From JBFXAN01 sp050184225 (GTDB lineage Bacteria > Chloroflexota > Dehalococcoidia > CAUJGQ01): DNA of 17,548 bases. The notes under the pieces are model-generated. The model ran no database searches and had not been told where the DNA came from. It worked only from the letters and a program-made list of their open reading frames with translations. Made by a program: the position numbers and the translations under genes. The first letter of the stretch is position 1. The number at the start of each line of letters is the position of its first letter. Below are positions 13,195 through 17,548 of this stretch, one piece after another. Location: NCBI GenBank assembly GCA_050184225.1, contig JBFXAN010000133.1, positions 1 to 17,548 of the forward strand, in the 5' to 3' direction.

Positions 13195-13926
13195 TCAGGG
13201 ACGCTTCGCGGCCACCAGCAGGAATGTCGGCCGTTGTCGTTCTTCCGCCAACTCCGGACGAGTGGCGATCTGCTCGTCGGTCGGCCCCCACTCCTCGACA
13301 TGGGAGAGTGAGAACCCCAGACGGAGCAGCATGGTGATGTAAGTCGCGAAGGTCCGATGCTGTTTGATCACGCCCTGTGTGAGCCAATCGGTCGAACGCG
13401 GACCCTCCTCCAGATAGCGATCGACCGACCATATCCTGCGGCCGGTTTCAGAGAACGACCAACCCGGCTCGGCCGGCGCCGTGTAGATCGGGTGCTCGAC
13501 CGAGCAGACGAGACTCCCACCCGGCGCGAGCGACCGGAACACTTCGGCCAGGAGCGCCTCAAGGTTCTCGATGTAGTGCAGGGCGAGCGAGCTATAGACG
13601 AGGTCGTATGACGCCGGGGTCAGGGCGAGGTGCTCCATGTCCGCCCGGGTGTAGGTGATCGCCGGGTCACGCGTCGTTGCCCGCGCCCGCGCCAGCATCC
13701 GCTCGGAGACATCGATGCCGAGCACGCGCGCCGCTCCCTGCCCGCGCGCCCAGCGGCAGAACCAGCCGAAGCCACAGCCAAGGTCCAGGACGGAGCGATC
13801 CCGCAGATCCGGCAGCAGCGCCCGCAGCGACGGCCACTCCGGTGCGCCGTCAAGTCCCTCGATCGAGCGGCCGAGCCGGCTGTACCCCTCGAAGAACTCC
13901 TCGTTGTCGTAGATATTTTGTGCCAT
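13195..13926 (-). CDS. Class I SAM-dependent methyltransferase
   Basis: A 243-residue cytoplasmic methyltransferase of the Methyltransf_11/UbiE-like type. Motif I is VLDLGCGFGWFCRW (46-59), motif II GIDVSERML (70-78) with Asp72 contacting the ribose, then RADMEHL (95-101), YDLVYSSLALHYI (107-119) and SLAPGG (132-137). The C-terminal half (EHPIYTAPAEPGWSF and RTFATYITMLLRLGFSL) is the variable substrate-binding part. The ATG at 13926 is chosen because AGGAGGG lies six bases before it; an in-frame ATG at 13989 has none. It is convergent with the serine hydrolase and divergent from the flavoprotein gene. The acceptor is unknown; small-molecule methylation is more likely than RNA or protein. Confidence 0.92.
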   Translation of the reverse strand: MAQNIYDNEEFFEGYSRLGRSIEGLDGAPEWPSLRALLPDLRDRSVLDLGCGFGWFCRWARGQGAARVLGIDVSERMLARARATTRDPAITYTRADMEHLALTPASYDLVYSSLALHYIENLEALLAEVFRSLAPGGSLVCSVEHPIYTAPAEPGWSFSETGRRIWSVDRYLEEGPRSTDWLTQGVIKQHRTFATYITMLLRLGFSLSHVEEWGPTDEQIATRPELAEERQRPTFLLVAAKRP

Positions 13927-13996
13927 CGTTCGCCCTCCTGGCCGCACCGGATTCGCGCACCGTTCACCGATCACACATCGGACGGTCACGCCGGCG

Positions 13997-14027
13997 TATA
14001 TATTTCCGCATCGCGTAATATCCGCAA
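13997..14027 (-). promoter_or_regulatory. Candidate promoter of the methyltransferase gene
   Basis: On the minus strand TTGCGG (14027-14022) precedes TATATA (14002-13997) by 19 nt, in an unusually AT-rich patch (about 13996-14021) of the 170-nt divergent interval. The spacing is longer than ideal. The same patch may also serve the plus-strand gene at 14097. Confidence 0.3.
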
Positions 14028-14096
14028 GCCGGTCGTCACCGTTCGTTCATAGGCTGAGAGTCACCAGCAACGCACACAGCAAAGAAGGAGCCAGCC

Positions 14097-15281
14097 ATGA
14101 CAACCGTATCGGAGCCGCGACCCGTCGTCTCCGAGGACTTGCTCGAACGCTGCGGACAGCGGGCCGCGGCCTACGACCGCGAGAACCGGTTCTTCGCCGA
14201 GGATTTCGAGGAACTGCAGCAGGCCGGCTATCTGCTCATGCCGATCCCGACCGAGTTCGGCGGCCTCGGCATGAGTCTCACCCAGGTCTGCCACGAGCAG
14301 CGCCGCCTCGCCTATCGCGCGCCCGCCACCGCTCTCGCCGTCAACATGCACCTCTACTGGATGGGAGTCGCCGCCGCCCTCCACCAGACCGGCGACACGT
14401 CGCTCGACTGGATGCTCGAGGAAGGCGCTCGTGGCGAAGTCTTCGCCGCCGGCCACTCCGAGGCGGGAAACGACATGCCCGCCCTCTATTCGACCACACG
14501 GGCGGAGCGGGTGGCTGGCGGCTACCGCTTCTACGGTCACAAGAACTTCGGCTCGCTCACCCCGGTCTGGACCCGCCTGGGCCTGCACGCGATGGACACC
14601 GCCGACCCGCAGAACCCGAAGGTCGTCCACGCCTTCATGCCACGCGACACCGCGGGCTACACGATCAAGGAGACCTGGGACACGCTCGGCATGCGCGCCA
14701 CCGCCAGCCAGGACACAATCCTCGACGGCGCCTTCGTCCCAGACGGCTACATCGGCCGCGTGCTTCCGGCCGGCCTCGCCGGGGCAGACCTCTTTGTCCT
14801 CAGTCTCTTTGCCGTCGTCGAGCCCACCTTCTCCAACATCTACATCGGCATCGCCCAGCGCGCCTTCGACCTCGCCACCGCCAACGCGCAGAGCAAGACC
14901 TCGATCGCCCTCGACGGCAAGACGATGGCGCACAACCCGATGATTCACTATCTCGTCGCCGACATGGCCGTCGAGCTTGACGCGATCATCGCGCATGTCG
15001 ACCGCATCACCGACGACTGGACGAACGGCGTCGACCACGGTCACACCTGGCCGGCGAAGCTGGTCGGTTGCAAGTATCACTGCGTCGAGGGCGCGCGCCG
15101 CATCGTTAAGGGAGCGCTCGATGTCTGCGGCGGCGGCGGCATCTTCAAGACGAACGAACTGGAGCGGCTGCTGCGCGACGTGTCGCTCGGTCCGGTCCAC
15201 CCGGCGAACGCCGCACTCACCCACGAGATCGTCGGCAAGACCTATCTCGGCGTCCTCGGTCAGGAGCCGCGCTGGGGCTAA
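14097..15281 (+). CDS. Acyl-CoA dehydrogenase-fold flavoprotein
   Basis: A 394-residue FAD protein of the acyl-CoA dehydrogenase superfamily. The helical N-domain includes LLMPIPTEFGGLGMS (46-60). The middle beta domain has GGYRFYGHKNFGSL (141-154) and WDTLGMRATASQD (194-206). The C-domain has DVCGGGGIFKTNELERLLRD (342-361). Normal dehydrogenases then carry a catalytic glutamate in a YEGT-like loop; here that stretch is VHPANAALTHEIVGK (367-381), with no glutamate at that position. It may be a flavin monooxygenase-like member (DszC/HsaA type) or act on an unusual substrate. AAGGAG six bases before the ATG at 14097 supports the start. A small ABM-like gene follows after 76 nt and a terminator closes the pair. 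Confidence 0.9.
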   Translation: MTTVSEPRPVVSEDLLERCGQRAAAYDRENRFFAEDFEELQQAGYLLMPIPTEFGGLGMSLTQVCHEQRRLAYRAPATALAVNMHLYWMGVAAALHQTGDTSLDWMLEEGARGEVFAAGHSEAGNDMPALYSTTRAERVAGGYRFYGHKNFGSLTPVWTRLGLHAMDTADPQNPKVVHAFMPRDTAGYTIKETWDTLGMRATASQDTILDGAFVPDGYIGRVLPAGLAGADLFVLSLFAVVEPTFSNIYIGIAQRAFDLATANAQSKTSIALDGKTMAHNPMIHYLVADMAVELDAIIAHVDRITDDWTNGVDHGHTWPAKLVGCKYHCVEGARRIVKGALDVCGGGGIFKTNELERLLRDVSLGPVHPANAALTHEIVGKTYLGVLGQEPRWG

Positions 15282-15357
15282 CGCCGCCACGTTGCAACGC
15301 CGCCCGAAGCCAGCGGTACACGTGCTGTCGAGCACAACCCAAGAGAAGGAGGCCATC

Positions 15358-15666
15358 ATGTACGGAACAATCGCACGATTACGGGTGAAGGAGGGTGCGG
15401 AGGCCGAGCTTGCCCGGCTGAACGAAGAGTACAAATCGCTCAACGTTCCCGGCTATCTCGGCGAATATGTCTATCGCATGGACGCCGACCCGCGTGAGTG
15501 TTACCTGGTCGTGCTCTTTGCCGACAAAGAGTCGTACCACAAGAACGCGCAGAGCCCCGAGCAAAATGAGCGGTATGCACAATTCCGCGCCCTGCTCGAC
15601 GCCGACCCGGAGTGGCACGACGGCGAGATCATCTCCGCCATGGCGCCGGCAACCGCGGGCGTGTAA
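15358..15666 (+). CDS. Small ABM-like dimeric alpha/beta barrel protein
   Basis: A 102-residue protein with the layout of antibiotic-biosynthesis-monooxygenase (ABM) domain proteins. A first strand (MYGTIARLRVKEG) is followed by a helix (AEAELARLNEEYKSL), a strand pair with YLGEYVYRMD and ECYLVVLFADKESYHKN (48-63), a helix (PEQNERYAQFRALLD) and a final strand. The LVVLFADKESY...N pattern is characteristic. Members act as cofactor-free monooxygenases or as partners of flavin oxygenases. AAGGAGG five bases before the ATG at 15358 makes the start secure. It follows the flavoprotein gene by 76 nt, so the two are likely co-transcribed and functionally linked. A strong terminator begins 17 nt after its stop. 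Identification is by pattern. Confidence 0.88.
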   Translation: MYGTIARLRVKEGAEAELARLNEEYKSLNVPGYLGEYVYRMDADPRECYLVVLFADKESYHKNAQSPEQNERYAQFRALLDADPEWHDGEIISAMAPATAGV

Positions 15667-15682
15667 CGTCGCTTTCGATACG

Positions 15683-15720
15683 AGATGTCCGGGTCAACCG
15701 GTCCCGGACATCTTCTTACT
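15683..15720 (+). terminator. Rho-independent terminator closing the flavoprotein operon
   Basis: AGATGTCCGGG (15683-15693) and CCCGGACATCT (15703-15713) form an 11-bp perfect stem with a 9-nt loop, followed by a pyrimidine-rich tail (TCTTACT). It begins 17 nt after the TAA at 15666. It may also serve the convergent regulator gene, whose stop is at 15765. Confidence 0.85.
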
Positions 15721-15764
15721 CGCATGCGGCCGAGGGATGCGGGCGTCACACTGTGGCACCTATG

Positions 15765-16301
15765 TCAGGCAGCGGCGCACAGCCCGTCAAAAAAGACGGC
15801 GATCTGCTCGCCCGTCCACTGCTCCTGACGGAATCGGGCAATCAACACCGCGGCCGGCAGATCGTCGATCTGCCCGTCCGAGAATCGAATGCCGCCGGGA
15901 GTTTCCGGCGGCATCAGCGTCACCGGCAGCGGACGCACGGCCGTGACGGTTGACGACCCACGGATCGCCTGTGGCCCGCGGTTCATCGTAGGCCGGTCCG
16001 ATACCGCCACCAGCGAGTCCCGCCGACGCGCGAGCCACGCCTCACGGTTCGCGCGTGCCTGCTCCTGCACCTGACCGAGCAGCGAATAGGCGACATCATA
16101 CTGCTCCACCGGCACACCGACCGCTTGGAAGAGCGTATGTGTCCGTCGTGCGCCGATATCCTGCTCGCCGTTGAGGAAACGCGAGAGGCCGGATTCATCG
16201 AACCCGCACGCCACGGCGACGTGCCGCTGTGTCCGCCAGCCGCGACGCCTGGCGTAATGCATCACCATGTCCCGCAACGATTCGAATTCGGTGGCCTGCA
16301 T
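15765..16301 (-). CDS. XRE-type helix-turn-helix regulator
   Basis: A 178-residue protein with an N-terminal Cro/CI-type helix-turn-helix: FESLRDMVMHYARRRGW, TQRHVAVACGFDESGLSRFLNG (25-46), then ARRTHTLFQAVGVP. The rest is a helical stretch (about 65-95), a Pro-rich linker and a C-terminal IDDLPAAVLIARFRQEQWTGEQIAVFFDGL that looks like a second small helical unit. The start is uncertain: ATG at 16301 has GGAGG only two bases away, and an in-frame GTG at 16346 or ATG at 16358 would add an N-terminus without family similarity. An extended -10 element (16390-16398) and a palindrome (16327-16341) upstream suggest its own promoter and possibly autoregulation. Targets are unknown. Confidence 0.8.
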   Translation of the reverse strand: MQATEFESLRDMVMHYARRRGWRTQRHVAVACGFDESGLSRFLNGEQDIGARRTHTLFQAVGVPVEQYDVAYSLLGQVQEQARANREAWLARRRDSLVAVSDRPTMNRGPQAIRGSSTVTAVRPLPVTLMPPETPGGIRFSDGQIDDLPAAVLIARFRQEQWTGEQIAVFFDGLCAAA

Positions 16302-16326
16302 CTCCTCCAGCCCCCATCCGGCGCTT

Positions 16327-16341
16327 GTGTGATTTGCACAC
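16327..16341. promoter_or_regulatory. Palindrome upstream of the XRE regulator, candidate operator
   Basis: GTGTG (16327-16331) and CACAC (16337-16341) flank ATTTG, 26-40 nt before the ATG at 16301 and downstream of the candidate promoter. The AT-richer centre is typical of HTH operators. It could be bound by the regulator itself; alternatively it is chance, or coding if the gene starts further upstream. Confidence 0.3.
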
Positions 16342-16389
16342 TCCACGCGGTCACCCATGCCATCGTCAGCCCATCGGCGCCTCATGCCG

Positions 16390-16398
16390 ATTGTAGCA
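16390..16398 (-). promoter_or_regulatory. Extended -10 promoter element of the XRE regulator
   Basis: On the minus strand this reads TGCTACAAT, matching the extended -10 pattern TGnTATAAT with one change. A start near 16383 would give a leader of about 80 nt. The 14 bases TACAATCGGCATGA (16395-16382) recur exactly at 5518-5531. No -35 hexamer is evident. Confidence 0.4.
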
Positions 16399-16471
16399 AT
16401 GCAGCGGGCCGGCCGGGAATCGGCGACGTTAGCGCAATGCCCACAGGCGATCGTGTCACGTCCGCCCGCGG

Positions 16472-16750
16472 TTACCGAGAAACGACCGCGGAGAGGCCGC
16501 CCGTCAACGCACCACACGATCGGCAACTCCACGCTGTCGCGCCGGGCGGCAGCAGCCAGGTCTCATGCGGACAATCGTGTTCGACCGCGAAGCACCATCG
16601 ACAGGTCCAGGGGCCGTCCCCAGACTGCGCGATCCAGCGGTGAGCGCAGTCCTCCTCTACCTGCCGCTTCCGCAGCCGTTTCGCGAGGAGGATGGCGGCC
16701 GGTAGCGCGCTGATCAGCAGACTTCCGCCGAGAAGCACTGGATTCATCAT
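16472..16750 (-). CDS. Small membrane-anchored protein with two CxH/CxxC units
   Basis: A 92-residue protein of no family I recognise. It has one hydrophobic segment (about 4-23, PVLLGGSLLISALPAAILLA), a basic stop-transfer stretch (KRLRKR), then two similar metal-binding-like units: Cys35-x-His37 with Cys50-x2-Cys53, and Cys60-x-His62 with Cys76-x2-Cys79. Tryptophans recur (W39, W48, W52 and W65, W74), so the units look like an internal duplication, each suited to one zinc ion. The ATG at 16750 overlaps the stop of the upstream membrane gene (ATGA), implying coupling; a second ATG at 16747 has GAGGG six bases before it and may be the true start. The basic stretch suggests a cytoplasmic C-terminus. 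Confidence 0.75.
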   Translation of the reverse strand: MMNPVLLGGSLLISALPAAILLAKRLRKRQVEEDCAHRWIAQSGDGPWTCRWCFAVEHDCPHETWLLPPGATAWSCRSCGALTGGLSAVVSR

Positions 16751-17548
16751 TGGCCCTCGTCTGACATACTCGGTTTAACCGCCGGATGTGTGAAGAGCGG
16801 GACCGGTCGATACCGTCCTGCCGGCACGAGTGGCGCCGAGATCATCGACGCGCCGCCGAGCAGGAGCGAGCGATATCGCACCAGCAACGCCAGCAGACAC
16901 AGCCCGGCGGGCACGAACTGGAGCACCACCGGCGCCGCAACCATCCGCCCGAATCCCTCCTGCACCCACGGCACATACTCCACATACGCCCACAGGGGAT
17001 CGACCAGGCTCACCGTATACGACGCGATCGCGGTGAGCAGCAGGTACCCGCCACCGGGCAGCGGCGGTCCGAGGACGACGAACCAGAGGAAGTACCAGGG
17101 AAAGACGAACGGTGCGGCGATCGCCACGAACAGGAAGAGTGTGAGATACCAGACCGCAATCAACCGGTTCGGATCGGCCGGCCCGCGCCACAAGCGCCAG
17201 AGCAACGCCAGGTAGGCAACCCCATACAACACCATCGTGATCCGTCGCGCCAGCGTGCCCGGGTCGCTTGATTCGACGCCCCAGAACGGTAGTTGATAGG
17301 CGAGCGCGCCCGGCGTCGATGTGAACATCGCCTCGATCTCTTCGACGACGGCGATCGTCCGCCACCCATCCCAGAACGGAATCCAGATCACCGCCGCACC
17401 CACCGCCGCGATCACCACACCTTGCAGGAGCTCGACCAGCCGCCGCCAGTCCGCACGATCCCGACAGAGCCGCAGGACGTAGACCACGAGCGGCACGACC
17501 AGCAGCAACGGGATGTACTTGACCAGCTCCGCCGCCATCAGCGCCGGC
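16747..17548 (-). CDS. Polytopic membrane protein, GT-C/GT87-like, partial (C-terminal part)
   Basis: The reading frame stays open to the window edge (PAL precedes the first ATG at 17538), so the true start lies outside. At least six hydrophobic segments are visible: YIPLLLVVPLVVYVL, VVIAAVGAAVIWIPF, ITMVLYGVAYLALLW, VWYLTLFLFVAIAAPFV, GYLLLTAIASYTVSL and VLQFVPAGLCLLALLV. The opening AAELVKYIPLLLVVPL and the FPWYFLWFVVL motif resemble the C-terminal half of GT87/DUF2029 polyprenol-phosphate-dependent mannosyltransferases, where PWYLLW is typical. The last 35 residues are a Pro-rich, presumably soluble tail. It probably adds a sugar to a lipid-linked glycan at the cytoplasmic membrane; other GT-C or uncharacterised membrane families are possible. 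It is coupled to the small zinc-motif protein by a 4-nt overlap. Confidence 0.78.
   Translation of the reverse strand, partial: PALMAAELVKYIPLLLVVPLVVYVLRLCRDRADWRRLVELLQGVVIAAVGAAVIWIPFWDGWRTIAVVEEIEAMFTSTPGALAYQLPFWGVESSDPGTLARRITMVLYGVAYLALLWRLWRGPADPNRLIAVWYLTLFLFVAIAAPFVFPWYFLWFVVLGPPLPGGGYLLLTAIASYTVSLVDPLWAYVEYVPWVQEGFGRMVAAPVVLQFVPAGLCLLALLVRYRSLLLGGASMISAPLVPAGRYRPVPLFTHPAVKPSMSDEGQ

Noticed and set aside
14061..15443. Open frame of 460 codons on the minus strand
   Set aside because: Antisense to the well-supported flavoprotein gene, with Asp/Gly/Val-rich low-complexity composition and no motifs.
1..17548. CRISPR array, tRNA, rRNA, insertion sequence or phage genes
   Set aside because: No regularly spaced repeats, no tRNA-like cloverleaf or conserved rRNA sequence, and no transposase, integrase or capsid motifs were seen in any interval.

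Overview
The window is GC-rich, densely coded DNA with 18 supported protein genes, no rRNA or tRNA genes and no transposase. It looks like a member of the Chloroflexota, most likely Thermomicrobia/Sphaerobacter-like. This rests on two F420-type luciferase-like oxidoreductases, many soluble oxidoreductases of aerobic heterotrophs, and short intergenic inverted repeats containing the phrase CATCCTGTCCGC, common in that group. The placement is an inference from style, not proven by a marker gene.

Layout: (1) 96-1151, an F420-type luciferase-like oxidoreductase, preceded by a long GC hairpin. (2) 1373-2272, minus strand, a small winged-helix-like protein and a PrxQ/BCP-type peroxiredoxin. Facing them at 2420-3238 is a SirB1-family transglutaminase-like protein with a clear terminator. 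(3) 3378-4121, a YfcE-like metallophosphoesterase whose 3' end overlaps a convergent class III aminotransferase (4090-5421) related to, but probably not, glutamate-1-semialdehyde aminomutase. (4) 5646-6803, an M28-peptidase-like protein that has lost most metal ligands. (5) 6990-11775, the core of the window: an Fgd-like F420 oxidoreductase followed by a three-subunit molybdenum hydroxylase (2Fe-2S, molybdopterin and FAD subunits). The last three genes overlap or are translationally coupled. The FAD subunit carries the extra cysteines of the PaoB/HcrB type that bind a [4Fe-4S] cluster. (6) 11923-13083, a class C beta-lactamase-like serine hydrolase, convergent with a SAM methyltransferase (13195-13926). 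(7) 14097-15666, an acyl-CoA-dehydrogenase-fold flavoprotein with a small ABM-like protein, closed by a strong terminator. (8) 15765-17548, minus strand: an XRE-type regulator, a small membrane-anchored protein with a duplicated CxH...CxxC motif, and the C-terminal part of a polytopic GT-C-like membrane glycosyltransferase running off the window edge.

How the genes may work together: the 6990-11775 block reads as one oxidation module for an aldehyde or N-heterocycle, with an F420-dependent enzyme as possible redox partner. The hydrolase, degenerate peptidase, aminotransferase and flavoprotein genes around it look like a general catabolic neighbourhood, but nothing in the sequence fixes a substrate. 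No molybdenum-cofactor maturation gene (XdhC or MobA type) is present here. The two copies of a 23-bp inverted repeat both sit between convergent genes. No gene-free stretch exceeds 300 bases.
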